Shown: piece by piece, positions 45,100-57,480 of the stretch
Numbering within the stretch: the stretch's first letter is position 1
Layout of the letters: the number at the start of each line of letters is the position of its first letter
Assembly: GCF_004210375.1 (NCBI RefSeq)
Contig: NC_134825.1
Location: 2,976,001 to 3,040,000, forward strand
DNA: 64,000 nt
Direction of reading: 5' to 3'
DNA from: Tachypleus tridentatus
Lineage: Eukaryota; Arthropoda; Merostomata; Xiphosura; Limulidae
Notes under the pieces: generated by a model
What the model was told of the DNA's origin: nothing
Seen by the model: the letters and a program-made list of their open reading frames with translations, nothing else
Databases searched by the model: none
Made by a program: the position numbers and the translations under genes

Positions 45100-46140
45100 G
45101 CTCGAAGTTTCTCTTCAGTGTTGAATGGTCTTACTTATATCTATGTTTTTGATGTGTCTTAGATTCTCAGACGTTGGATTGGCTTCTTCCAGTTTGGGGT
45201 TCCAGGCCCAATTCCATTGTTTGTTTTAACCTAACTATTTTCGGAAACCCTTTATTGACTTCTACTTTGGTAATGTTATTAGCTTCTGCTCTCTTTATTT
45301 CTTGGTTGATTTATTGCTGGGATCATTTGTTTGGGGAGACAGAGATACCTTATTTATGGGAGTTTGAATATCTTCTTAAACTCTTAGATTTCAAACAAGC
45401 TTCTTTCTCAGGCATTCAGCTCTTACATGTTTTCCATATTTCATGAAATCTTGAGTGGATGTGCCTCCTCTCTAATCTTTTGACACTGGCCTCTTACAGT
45501 TTCTAGTCTTCTAATGGATGTGTTTTCCCAATTTTTATGTTTGTTTGTAGTACCAAAGAATATGGGTGATTGACAGTCTTGTTTCAGTCATTTCCTCCAT
45601 CCTTCTTGGTTTATGGTAGAGTGATTTCTTTCTCTTTGGTGACCTTTGAACATAGTCTATGAATCACTAAGTTTGATGTTACCAATGCCTATCTTTATGT
45701 TTAGATTCTGGAGTCGTTTTGTCATTATCCCTCTTTTGTGTGTGGTGGGTTTTATCAGTCACATATTCCATCATTAGGCTTACCATCTGCTCTGATGCCT
45801 TTTGTGAGGTTGTCAGATCCTTTTCATTTCATCATTATTCATGGGGTATTTACACTTGCCATTATACAGACGACTGATTTCTTGCTTCTTCCTTCCACTT
45901 GGCAGAACTTGACATTCAAGTTCTTTTGTCCAAAGCTATCAGAGTTGGATTTATCATTCATACAAAGAGGTCTGTTCCTTCTCCCACACAGTACCTCTTT
46001 TATTTTACATGTTTTTTTATTCAAGTCTTGTCTGACCCAGCTGTTGTCATGGAAGGGGTTGTTATTCCTTCATCTCCATTGACCCCTTCAGTTTCATCCC
46101 TTCTGGGAATGTTGGGATCCATGGTATAACTGATTCGTTA
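45100..46140 (+). mobile_element. DIRS-type relic 2, RT part
   Basis: Degenerate plus-strand retroelement. Recognisable pieces, in different frames, include VPKNMGDWQSCF (the 'VPKKTGDWRxVxxLS' RT lead) at about 45550 and KFDVTNAYLYV (RT motif A) at about 45668, then 'VCGGFYQSHIPSLGLPSAL' at 45738. It breaks off near 46140. The RNase H and recombinase parts resume at 47990, so about 1.85 kb of unrelated DNA separates the halves. It is inside the zinc-finger gene intron, in the same orientation as the gene. Confidence 0.65.
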
Positions 46141-47190
46141 ATGTATGGCCACTGGTGCTATTTTTAAACTCCTTTCTGCATATGTAGTGCATTACATTCT
46201 AAATACAATTAAACCACTTTATTTTCAATATATTTTAATCAGATTAGTATAATAATGGTGTAATAATATAGTATAAATATAGTATAATAATGGATGCTAC
46301 AATTTGAATTTTTATGTTATTTAAGTTGTTTCCTTTGATTCAGTTTTCATGTCACATGACAAAGGTACCATTGAAAATCTTGACTTCATAAGAGATTTAG
46401 TGTTAGTCACGTAAGCTGCCATGCCCACCTTCTCTATCTTACTTTTAGATTTACAACGTGTATGTGTGGTTACTAGACACAAGTGTATATAGTCGTTAGA
46501 AATAGCTCAGGTTACACTATACTTCACCAACAGTTTTTTTAACAGCTGCTGATAGTATTGTTGTCTATTTGATAGACTAGCACATATGATGGTTTCTTAC
46601 TTAAATATTCTTTTGTTAGAGAGACAGTTAACTTATATTTAGGTCTGCCTTTTATATTTTTATTTGTGTTTTAATAATCATATTTAAAAGGTTTAATGAT
46701 TTTTTATAAATTGCCTTCTGGATTTTAAGTGTATAAATAAGATAGCATCATTCTCATTAGTGAAATGAGTTCGTGTATAATAGTAATAAAGTGGTGAGAG
46801 GAACCAGTTGATGTTTCCAGCAAAACTAATAACAGACAAATAATTGGGAAAATAAAAATAAACTAAGTGAAAAGATAAAGATGGGAACTTGTGCATATTT
46901 CTCTTTCTTAAATAATTTTAAACATTTAATTGCAGTGTATGTTGATGATAATGTGTAAAATTAGTGATATAGTTGAGAACATGGAAAATAAAATATAAAC
47001 ACTTGTCTTAACAAACTATTTATGAGGTTGTATGGATCATGCAAATAAAATGTGAAAACTGTAAGATAATATTTTTATGATATAGTTCGAATAACTATGT
47101 TAAATAACAAATTGTTACCATTAAATATAGTATAAAAAATTTAAAATTCACTATTTTATTTTTCTGAAACTACATGCTTTTAGGAAAAGT
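46141..47190. other. Intron sequence inside the split DIRS relic
   Basis: AT-rich DNA with no recognised element, between the two halves of DIRS relic 2 and before the palindrome at 47.2 kb. Confidence 0.45.
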
Positions 47191-47200
47191 TTTTGCCAAA

Positions 47201-47693
47201 TTTTAAACAGTTTCATCCATTAGTTTTCTTTTTTGGAATTAAGTTTGTTTGTTTTCTTTTGAATTTTGCACAAAGCTACATGAGGGCTATCTGCACTAGC
47301 TGTCCCTAATTTTGCAGTGTAAGACAAGAGGGAAGGCAGCTAGTCATCGCCATCCACTGCCAACTCTTGGGCTACTTTTTTTCCAACGAACAGTGGGATT
47401 GACCATCACGTTATGATTCCATCACAGTTGAAAGGGCAGGCTTGTTTGGTATGATGAGGATTTCAACCTGCGACCCCCAAATTATGAGTCAAGTGCCTTA
47501 TCCACCTGGCCATGTTGGGCCTAGAATTAAGTAGCATTAGATGTATGTTAGCTGCTAAGAATCTTGGAAGCTTTGGGACAATTGGAATTAAAATTAACTC
47601 CATAAGACTTAACTACCAAGATTCTTAGCAGCTAACATAGACTTATGTTACTTAATTAAAAAAAAAATAAATTAGTGGATGAAATTGTTTAAA
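47201..47693. repeat. Palindromic fold-back element split by a SINE
   Basis: With the SINE removed, the arms of about 80 bp are inverted repeats. Left: 'tttaaacagtttcatccatt', 'ttggaattaagtagcattag', atgtatgttagctgctaaga, atcttgg. Right, mirrored: ccaagattcttagcagctaa, 'catagacttatgttacttaa', 'ttagtggatgaaattgttta'. The loop is about 45 bp. The SINE interrupts the left arm and its target duplication lies in it. Confidence 0.8.
47245..47523 (-). mobile_element. tRNA-derived SINE, copy 4
   Basis: A full-length 279-bp copy in minus orientation, more diverged than copy 2 (B box degraded to 'ggttgaaatcc' on the minus strand). It is flanked by a perfect 9-bp duplication, GAATTAAGT, at 47236-47244 and 47524-47532, and is inserted in one arm of a palindromic element. 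Confidence 0.92.
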
Positions 47694-47790
47694 TTGTTTG
47701 TTCTTTTCTCTTTTTATCTGAGTTTTTTCATGTTGGACATTTGCACATCATGAAAAAACTCGGATAAATAGAGAAAAAAACAAACAATTT
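47691..47790. repeat. Second perfect-type hairpin, adjacent
   Basis: Arms of about 42 bp, aaattgtttgttcttttctc...gttttttcatg against catgaaaaaactcgg...aaacaaacaattt, are separated by 16 bases. It directly abuts the first palindrome, with almost no spacer. Confidence 0.8.
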
Positions 47791-47989
47791 CCTCTTTAAG
47801 AAAATAAAAACAAAGTAAACAAACCTGAACTGCCAGGTTAAGTTATAAAATGGTCAGAATCTATCCTAAATATTCAACTTTCAAAGTCTCAGTTCCCCAA
47901 CCTACAATGCAAGAAAGCCCATTTTAAAAAATGTATATATTTGGGAATATAATAGAAGAGTGATATTAGCTGGCAAGAGCCCTGAAAGC

Positions 47990-50360
47990 TGGGTTTAATA
48001 GGACTAAGTAGTCATTTTGAGACAAATGAGATATTTACACAGATGTACTGCATTGTTTGGTCTCCCTGTTGGGTTTCAGTCTGTTCAAAATTGGCTGGTG
48101 ATTGGCCAGGGTCAATACAATAGGTGCTCTTCTCATGTCCAAAGATACATCTTTTCATCAGTGCTTCTCTCTAAGGATGGGACACTTGCATGGATATGTA
48201 ATTCAAGTGCCTCCAGACAGAAGAGGGATCTGTCAGAGCTTCCAGCAGTTCAATTAACTATGTTTGAAGACCTGACATTATTACAAGAAATGATGACAAT
48301 TCTTCACTTGGATAATTCTACTATGGCCTCCTACATTTCCATGAAAGGGGGTACTCAGTCCAGGTCTCTTTGTTTTCAGTTATTGAATTTTTTCTTTGAG
48401 AAACGCAGTCAACATATTGTTTTTCCTTCCTTGTTATATACCAGATGTAATTGAATATAACTTCATCCACAAGTGTTTTTGCTGAATCTGCTCTTATCTC
48501 AGGATGTCTTTGATGCACTCACTTTCTTGGCTTTAGATATAGTTGCTCTTAGCCAGGATTGGATGTTCATCTCTACATACGTTCCCTCAAATTTACCTTT
48601 TATCCAGAGTTCTTGATCTGACCATTTTGTCATCATCTTTAGTTCTTCTAGTGGTGCCACATTGGCCAAGTAAACCTTGGTTTCAGCTTCTTCAGGAGTG
48701 CCAACCTCTTCTTCTTTTCTCTGGTCCTTTCTTTTACATTAGTGTAGATTGAATATATTTCATTTAGCAATCACTATTCTCTGGCTTCTCACATGGTTTT
48801 AATGGTTTGTTGCACACATCAAAGAATGACTTCTCATGTAGTGTTTTTATTGGTGCAATCCATTTGGCATTTTACCTTGGATGTTTATAAATTAAAGAGG
48901 TTTACTTTCCTTCAGTGGTCTCTCAGACATGGTTTTAATCTTATTTGCCTCAGTATGTTCCTTAATTTCTGACATAGTTATTTGTTAAAGGTTTGATGGA
49001 TAAGTCTGTTTTACTATATAAGGCTGTTTTGTTCCCTCCTAAGAAGGTTTTTTAGCTTCCATCTAGCTTTTCCTGGCGAGAGGTTAGTGACTTCATTTCT
49101 TTCATGTATGTTTCTATTCTTTTTCAGAGACCTTTTGATCATTTTTGTTTGGATCCGGATCCCACTCAGTGAAGAGCCTTGCCAAGTCAAGTATGTTTTT
49201 TTTTTTAAATCTGCATTGACTTCCAGCCAACTTATTAAAAAACGAAATTCTGGTAGTAGTGACTTCTATTGATATTGGGGTGTTCCATAAGACCACCATG
49301 TATGGTAAACAGTTGTATATATAATTGGTCTACCACTCATGGTTATCATGAGTAAAGCTTAAGTAAGGGAATTTTGCCAATCCCTGCTGATATTTCATTT
49401 GAATAAATCAGGGTAGTTTGCTTTTCAAAATAGGGAATATAAACAACAGAGGTCTTTTGCACCTGAGAGATGCTTGAACTCATTATTACACTCAAGGAGA
49501 AGAGAGCAAAGCTGAGTTCCCTCTTACCAATGACTTTGGATGATTTTCCCAGATATATGGTGGAAACAGGACTTCATAATTCTGGTTTAGAGACTTTTGC
49601 TTTCTGGATAATTGGAGCAAGGTTCATCTTATTTATTATTTTTGTGATTTTGATGATCGTAGAAGAGAGACCTTAATTCCTTGTATTTCCACACAAGGTG
49701 TGTCAATTGGTTTTTTTCCACCTTTTCTTTATAATTCAGATGGATGGTGAAAGGAGGTGCAGGTGGTGTTGGCTTGTCTCTCTGGTTGTGGAGTTAGAAT
49801 TTCACTTCATAAACCGATGCTGGGTATACCCTGCAACTTCAGTTTCTTGAATTTTCTGCTTCTGAAGATGGAGGTGAAAGTTTGTCCACTTTTGTGTTGC
49901 TTTTTTCTTTTTGTAATTCCTGTGACTCAACCTACTCCATTCTGTAACTTTAAGGTTGGATTCCACTAGTACCACATTACTAAACAAGTCAAAATCATGA
50001 ATGATCCTCATGCTAAAGCCACTGTGCCTTGGATCTAGATTTGGGTCAACAGTCCTAATGACAAGATGTGGGAACCTTGACTACCTGATTAGGGTCTGAA
50101 TAAATTAATGTTCTTCTAATGATGTTAGGGTGTTGTGTTGTTGATTATTTTACCTCTACTATGCAAGAATCACATATCTTGTTGTCCAGAAGAAGAACTT
50201 GCCTTTTCCAGAATGATGTGGGTGAAAAGAATTGCAAGTTTCAGATTGTTGTGGGCAACACAGTTGAGTAAAATGAGCTGGAGCAAACAAGGTAAGATAC
50301 GTTTAGATGGATATGGAAGAGAAACTTCCATTGGGATAAACTATAGCATGAGAAGAGGTA
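47990..50360 (+). mobile_element. DIRS-type relic 2, RNase H and recombinase part
   Basis: Continuation of the DIRS-like element. At 48230-48380 one frame reads SELPAVQLTMFEDLTLLQEM, then ILHLDNSTMASYISMKGGTQ and SRSLCFQLLNFF, the RNase H segment with the DIRS-typical 'DNSTxxxYIxxxGGTxSRSLC'. At about 48490-48620 there follow 'DVFDALTFLALDIVALSQDW' and TYVPSNLPF, the region that reads 'WGxPxVDLFATxxNxxL...ALSQDW' in intact copies. Beyond 48700 only short, frame-scattered remnants, possibly of the recombinase, are visible. The right boundary is uncertain. Confidence 0.65.
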
Positions 50361-51882
50361 AGTAAGTATTATCAGAAGTATGTTTCCTGTGTGAGAAAAT
50401 ATTAACCTTTCTGAACACTTGCTAAAGAACAAAATGGTATAGTAAAAGGAATTAACCCTAAACTTAATAACAGAATATATACAAGATGATAGTAAACAGT
50501 TCTGTGAATATTTTGGTATTTATAGATGTTTATCTAGTTAGTTTATGTATGTTAGAAAATTAATACTTGAACAGTCATGTAACAATCAACATCAAGATGA
50601 AAAACTGAGTTAAATTCAGCAGACTGAAACTTGCAATAAACATCATATTAATGAACAAAACAGGCCCAACCAAAAATAAAGTTTAAGACACTTCATATAT
50701 TGGAAATATACCCAGGGTACAAGTTATAATGTAGGATGTAAAATGTACCCTATGTTTTGTGGGGTGACTGTAGAAGTAGGACCAACATTGTAGTGGGGAT
50801 ACACCATCTACCAAACTTACCTTTCTTTTGTCAGTCTCACATTATGAAGAAAAAATCACAAAGAAAAAATACATGTTAGGAGAGCAAGATGTGGATATTC
50901 AGACCTACAATGTCCTACATTAGTATTGCCCTTTACAGCTTCTGTACTGTTGTGGGAAAGCAACTTCTCTTCAAAGTAATAAAATAATATTGAAAAATAA
51001 AAAAACAAATAAGGTTTACCACTGGCTATAAGTAAGATAAACTTACTTCCTGATGTTAACCAACCCCATTATGATAGCAAAGTCCTACATTACCAATAAA
51101 TTAGAAATACAGTTAATAAACTATACTTGTATAAAACTTCAACCAAGTTGTCTAAACTAGTATTACTTCCAACCATCTGACAGTAAGTTTACTCATAGTG
51201 TCCACTGTAATTACGAATTTTAAGACTTTATTTGAACTTCTATATGTGATAGGCATTCATCTGTTTAAAAACATAAAATACTTAATGAAACTTCAAGCAA
51301 AAATGTCTTCATTTTTATTTCATGATATTTATTTATGCCGATAAACGTGAGTAGATAATTCACTTATCTAGAGAAGAACATTCATACATAAAAATAACAA
51401 GTTCCTCTGAGAGTTTCTTACAAAATCTTGAAAGATTTTAATAAAGTTAAGTATTTTGTACACAAAGAATGGCTTTATTCTAATTATGTCTTTCTAATAA
51501 GATGCCATTTATCTATAATAATTATTTACACTCAGACTGTTAAAATAGTTTGAGTTTGAGGTGGTTTTCAGTTTAGTATAAAAATATATTTCCTTCATCT
51601 TATAATTTTATATACAATTTGTATAACCTATATAATCTAAATGAATATCAGCATTTTCTTTAAGGTGAATACTTATATTTTACCACTTACTTTCTGTACC
51701 ATGTTGCTAACTCTGGCTATTATCATCAACATACAGTGCAATGAAATTATTAGAAATATAAAAAACCTTAGTTTTTTTACAGTAATACCTTTTACAGATG
51801 TTTTATTACTTGTAATTTTGGGTCTTTTTTACATATAGTAATTTTTTGGTGTTTTATATTTTGCCCTTGTCATCTACCACTT

Positions 51883-51974
51883 ACTGATCTTCACATAGGT
51901 CAATGGTGCCCTCCAAGCATGTTACTTTACTGATCTGGACACAGGTCAATGGTGCCCTCCAAGCATGTTACTTT
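51883..51974. repeat. 46-bp tandem duplication
   Basis: 'actgatct' followed by 'caggtcaatggtgccctcca' and agcatgttacttt occurs at 51883 and again at 51929 with few differences. Confidence 0.9.
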
Positions 51975-52684
51975 TTATTTGGAAGACATGCACAACCTTT
52001 TAAAAACATTTTCATGTATTGTGTGATATTGGAGGCCTTCAGAACTGATGCAGACTATAGTGTATATTTAAAAAATGTTTAAGCCAATTAATTATGTATT
52101 TAAAACATGACTGTAATTTACACAATTAACTAAAATATTATAGTAAGACCTAAATATAGTTTAAACTGTATCTGTAACTATAACATATTTAGGTAAGAAA
52201 CAACTGTAAGTGCTATAGGGGATAAAGCAGACAACATTATTACATTTAATTTCATGTACCCTGCAACAACAACTGTGGACCAATTTCAAAATAACTGATG
52301 TTGATGTCTAAAGTTATTTATTTCTAATAACCATACACATATGTATGTAATGTCTACGTGTAGGCTACAAATCTCAAACAAATCTGTTCAAGGTAGGTGT
52401 CAGGAGTTGAAGAAATTTATTGCTTTTCCAACTGCATTCATGTGTAGAACTTTAAAATGAATGAGTCAAAAAGTTGTGTAAAAACTCTTGTCTAGATGTA
52501 CTTCTGTTCAACTAAAATTGTATTTTTAAAGATACAAAGTAGAGAATTTTCATAGCCTGCTTGTCATGTGAAAGTACATCTGAAAATTTAGTAGTTTTTA
52601 AGCTTTAGTTTCTTTTGAAATAAAAGATTTGAAACTTGGATCACAAAAAACTTTGAATCATAACATACATTATAATGTAATTTA

Positions 52685-52688
<4 letters not shown>

Positions 52689-52738
<50 letters not shown>
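52689..52738. repeat. (CA)n microsatellite
   Basis: About 25 uninterrupted CA dinucleotides in the zinc-finger gene intron. Confidence 0.98.
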
Positions 52739-52740
<2 letters not shown>

Positions 52741-53076
52741 ATATTAAAGGTCTTTGATTGAATTTAGGATGTAATGCAAAGAGTTGTACACAAAAGGACT
52801 ACCCCCTGTGAAAGAGTTAATACATTTTTTGGTTCATAACAATACATTTAATAATTGTATTTAATGTGTTCTTATTAGGAACTTTTAAAATGTTATCAGT
52901 GAACATAACATGTTAAATGATCATCAACTGAATAAAGTAGTAATAAAAAGTGTGGAAATTGTTATAATTATTTTTTATATTTCACTGACTATGTTGATTG
53001 TATTAAAACTTCATCAAATAAAGTGATTTACATCCGTTATTAACTATGACTGTTGTATTATTTATTTTGATCTTAG

Positions 53077-54350
53077 ATATAAAGACTGATGTGACAATCT
53101 ATTGTGGAAGTCAGTCTCATGGATGTCAAGTTTTAGTACAAGAGGATCCATTAATAAAAGTCATCAAATCTTCAAAACCAAATGATATATGTGAAAACAA
53201 TGTAAATAGAAATGATCTTAAACAATTTGATATACACCAGGGGACAGAAGAACCATACAGTCATATAATCTGTGGAAAAGAATCTGTTATAGTGAATTAC
53301 CAAAAACAAGACATGATTATACATACTGAAGAGAACCTGTATCTTTGTACAGTGTGTGGAAAACACTTTGGAAGAAATTATAGTTTAAAAATACATCAGA
53401 GAATACATACTGGGGAGAAACCTTATAGTTGTACAGTTTGTGGGAAACTCTTTATAACAAAAAGTAGCTTAAAAACACATCAGAGAATACATACTGGGGA
53501 GAAACCTTACAGTTGTAAAGTTTGTGGAAAACATTTTGGAACAAGCAGTAGCTTAAAAAAGCACGAAAGAACACATACTGGGGAGAAACCTTACAGTTGT
53601 GCACTTTGTGTAAAACATTTTCCAACAAGTAATGAATTAAAAAAGCATGAAAGGAGACATACTGGAGAGAAACCTTACAGTTGTTTAGTTTGTGGAAAAG
53701 ACTTTTTAACAAATGATGAATTAAAAGTACATCAAAGACGACACACTGGAGAAAAACCTTATTGTTGTGCAATTTGTGGAAAAGACTTTGGGACAAATAC
53801 TGAATTAAAAATGCACCAGAGAATACACACTGGAGAGAAACCACACTGTTGTGCTGTTTGTGGAAAATACTTTAAAAAAAATGCTGAATTAAAACTACAT
53901 CAAAGAATACACACTGGTGAAAAACCTTACCATTGTGATGTTTGTGGCAAACAGTTTGGATGTAATTCTAATTTAAAGAATCATAAAAGAATACATACTG
54001 GAGAGAAACCATATAGTTGTGAAGTGTGTGGAAATCATTTTTCAACAAATCGTTCCTTAAAATACCATCACAGGATACACACTGGAGAGAAACCTTACTG
54101 TTGTGTAATTTGTGGAAAAGACTTTAGAACAAATGGTGAATTAAAATTGCATCAAAGAATACATACTGGTGAGAAACCTTATCATTGTGATGTTTGTGGA
54201 AAGCAGTTTGGATGTAATTCTAACTTAAAAAATCATAAAAGAATTCATACTGGGGAGAAACCGTACAGTTGTGAAGTGTGTGGAAAACAGTTTGGAAGCA
54301 CCTCTAACTTAAAACAACATCGAAGAGTGCATGCTGGGAAGAAACCTTAA
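53077..54350 (+). CDS. C2H2 zinc-finger protein, terminal exon with 12 fingers
   Basis: The exon follows acceptor 'tattttgatcttag' (AG at 53075-53076) and runs to TAA at 54348. Joined to the exon at 43813 it gives a 482-residue protein. After a spacer, a decayed finger appears (YSHIICGKES, first Cys replaced by His). Then 12 Krueppel-type fingers follow from about residue 147 to 476, each 28 residues with HTGEKPY linkers. Such proteins bind DNA in the nucleus. Helix residues at -1, 2, 3, 6 read RYSI, TSST, TSSK, TNEK, TDEV, TTEM, KAEL, CSNN, TRSY, TGEL, CSNN, SSNQ. Fingers 7-9 and 10-12 are copies of a three-finger block (252-bp offset, for example 53928 and 54180). The C-terminus after finger 12 is only AGKKP. 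No stop interrupts the array, so it is likely functional. Confidence 0.93.
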
Positions 54351-54930
54351 AGTTTCATGATTTGTGAAAAATATTTTTGAAGTAACTAAAAGTGTTTGTT
54401 TATGGATTATGTAGAATATTACATTAAATAAAGTGATTTAAACATGTATCAGGGAATACATACTGGTAAGAAAATGTACAGTTGTACAGGCTGCATAACT
54501 CACTTGTAAGAAATTGATATTTAAAAATACATCAAAGAATACATACTGCAGATAACAGTTGTGCAGATTGTGGAATAGATGCTGGAACAAAAAGCCAAGT
54601 GAAATGACAATAGACAAAATACTTGTTGGTATCTGTCAAAATGTTAAGAGGACAAATGAAAAGGATGTTGTGATAAACAACTATCCAAAGTATGAAGATA
54701 TAGCTTAAAATTAATGCAGACATTGCTGTCTGAAATCATTGTTGGTTGTGAATATTCAGTGGTACCTCACAATTGATTACGTGCTCTAACAAGATGTTGA
54801 ACATCATGTAAATACTAAAATAATTCTGCATGCTTTACATTTTGGATATTGTACTCATATAACTCATAGACCTGCAAAATGCATTTCGGTTGAGTTGTGT
54901 GAAATATTAATTTGGATTTTTGAATAAAAA
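54351..54930 (+). other. Zinc-finger gene 3' untranslated region with remnant finger sequence
   Basis: AATAAA signals occur at 54427-54432 and 54923-54928. Immediately after the stop and again near 54445-54560 there are degraded finger-like pieces (reading roughly 'MYQGIHTGKKMYSCTGC' and 'HQRIHTADNSCADCG'), so the ancestral array was longer and its end was lost by mutation. Confidence 0.6.
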
Positions 54931-54961
54931 AAATCTTTTTTATATGGACCTTTTCCATCTA

Positions 54962-56548
54962 TTTGTTATCTTTTTAATTCCACTGATGTAGAAGTTTGTC
55001 ATCTATTTGATTACTTGTTCATCCCAGTGATGTAGATGTTTGTTATCTATTTGATTACTTGTTCATCCCAGTGATGTAGATGTTTGTTATCTATTGAGTA
55101 ACTTGTTATTTCTATTAATGTAGAAGTTTGTTATCTGTTGGGTAACTTGTTCCCATTGATGTAGAAGTTTGTTATCTATTGGGTAACTTGTTATTCCCAT
55201 TGATGTAGAAGTTTATCTATTGGGTAACTTGTTATTCCCATTGATGTAGAAGTTTCTTATCTATTGGGTAACTTGTTATTCCCATTAATGTAGAAGTTTG
55301 TTATCCATTGGGTAACTTGTTATTCCCATTGATGTAGAAGTTTATCTATTGGGTAACTTGTTATTCCCATTGATGTAGAAGTTTCTTATCTATTGGGTAA
55401 CTTGTTATTCCCATTAATGTAGATGTTTGTTATCTATTGGGTAACTTGTTATTCCCATTAATGTAGAAGTTTGTTATCTATTGGGTAATTTGTTATTCCC
55501 ATTAATGTAGAAGTTTGTTACCTTTTGGGTAACTTGTTATTCCCATTAATGTAGAAGTTTGTTATCTATTGGGTAACTTGTTATTCCCATTAATGTAGAA
55601 GTTTGTTATCTATTGGGTAACTTGTTATTCCAATTATTGTAGAAGTTTGTTATCTATTGGGTAACTTGTTATTCCCATTGATGTGGAAGTTTATTATCTA
55701 TTGGGTAACTTGTTATTCCCATTGATGTAGAAGTTTGTTATCTATTGGGTAACTTGTTATTCCCATTAATGTAGATGTTTGTTATTTATTGGGTAACTTG
55801 TTATTCCCATTAATGTAGATGTTTGTTATCTATTGGGTAACTTGTTATTTCCATTAATGTAGAAGTTATCTATTGGTTAACTTGTTATTCCCATAAATGT
55901 AGAAGTTTGTTAACTATTGGGTAACTTGTTATTCCCATTAATGTAGAAGTTTGTTATCTATTGGGTAACTTGTTATTCCAATTAATGTAGAAGTTTGTTA
56001 TCTATTGGGTAACTTGTTATTCCAATTAATGTAGAAGTTTGTTATCTATTGGGTAACTTGTTATTCCCATTGATGTGGAAGTTTATTATCGTAACTTGTT
56101 ATTTTTATTAATGTAGAAGTTTGTTATCTATTGGGTAACTTGTTATTCCAATTAATGTAGAAGTTTGTTATCTATTGGGTAACTTGTTATTCCCATTGAT
56201 GTGGAAGTTTATTATCGTAACTTGTTATTTTTATTAATGTAGAAGTTTGTTATCTATTGGGTAACTTGTTATTTCCATTAATGTAGATGTTTGTTATCTA
56301 TTGGGTAACTTGTTATTCCCATTAATGTAGAAGTTTGTTATCTATTGGGTAACTTGTTATTCCCATTAATGTAGATGTTTGTTATCTATTGGGTAACTTG
56401 TTATTCCCACTGATATAGAAGTTTGTTATCTATTGGGTAACTTGTTATTCCCATTAATGTAGAAGTTTGTTATCTATTGGGTAACTTGTTATTCCCATTA
56501 ATTTAGAAGTTTGTTATCTATTGGGTAATTTATTTCCATTGATGTAGA
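54962..56548. repeat. 44-bp satellite, about 36 units
   Basis: The unit is 'gtagaagtttgttatctatt' then gggtaacttgttattcccattaat (44 bp), with short variants (for example 'tttattatcgtaacttgtta' at about 56080 and 56210, and 'gtagaagtttatctattggg' at about 55208 and 55338). The repeated short variants show block duplications within the array. It begins about 35 bp after the distal AATAAA of the zinc-finger gene and stops at the mariner relic. Confidence 0.95.
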
Positions 56549-56552
56549 AGTT

Positions 56553-57480
56553 ATCATTTTTTTCATCAGAGAACTTTGACACATGCATTTTGATTTCTTC
56601 CAGACATTTTAATGTGTTCCCACCAAGAGAGTTCTGTGGAGATGAAACATATGGTAATCTGTGGGCTCAAGGTCCAATGAATATGGTGGATGAATAAGAA
56701 CATCCCAACCAAACTGCATTAATTGGTGTTGGGTTTGCAAAGATGCATGTGTTTTGGTGTTGTCATGATGGAAAACTATACCTTTACCAGAGACTAGTGA
56801 AGGAAGTTTTTCATCCAATGCTTCCCTTAACTGGCCTAGTTGTCAACAGTATTTATTTGTGTTAATTGTGTGATATAAAACAAAACTCCCTTCTACTGGC
56901 CTAGTTGTCTACAGTATTTATTTGTGTTAATTGTCTGATATAATACAAAACTCCCAATCCCAACACACAGACAACATTACCTTTTTCTTGGGATTGCTTA
57001 ATGATGTTTCTTGTTGTCGTGTTCATTGTCTTTTTCACTGGACATTGTTGTAAACAATCCACTTTTCATCACCTGTTACTAATCTCTTTAAAAAGGTTCA
57101 GTCTTATTATGTTTTAATGAGAAATTCCAGACCAAAATTCTATTGAGTAAATTTTTCCAATCAATTTGTATGGTATCGAACATTGTTCACCATTTCTAAC
57201 TTATTTAAATACGCAACTGCTTTATAAGAAATGTTCAACATGTCAGTGACTTCTGTTGCCATGCAACATGGATTATTTTTAGTGAACATGGTTATTTTGT
57301 TATTGTCAAACGTGATGGGCCTTCCCAACCTTTATCATCCAAGCTGAAGTGTTACATGTCCGATAGTGTACTGAGTCAACTGCTTTAAACAATGTTTAAA
57401 GAACATGCATGCCAGTACCATCTGTTGAAATCCAAATAATTTTTTTTACACAATCGAGTACATTTTTTTCAGTATTTCTA
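56553..57480 (-). mobile_element. Mariner-family transposon relic
   Basis: A decayed mariner element on the minus strand. The clearest frame (56609-56818) reads KGIVFHHDNTKTHASLQTQ, then GWDVLIHPPYSLDLEPTDYH, equivalent to the 'HDNARPH...GWEVLPHPPYSPDLAPSDYHLF' block holding the second and third catalytic Asp of mariner (DD34D) transposases. Around 57030-57100 the minus strand reads RLVTGDEKWIVYNN, the first Asp block, in another frame. It is several frameshifts from intact, and terminal inverted repeats were not resolved. Confidence 0.8.

Larger units (their letters stand above)
50361..53076. other. Zinc-finger gene intron, mostly unremarkable
   Basis: About 2.7 kb of AT-rich intron. Only a 46-bp tandem duplication and a CA microsatellite are recognised. 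No extra exon is needed for the reading frame. Confidence 0.5.

Noticed and set aside
53172..53844. Minus-strand open frames opposite the zinc-finger exon
   Set aside because: They are antisense shadows of the finger-coding repeats.
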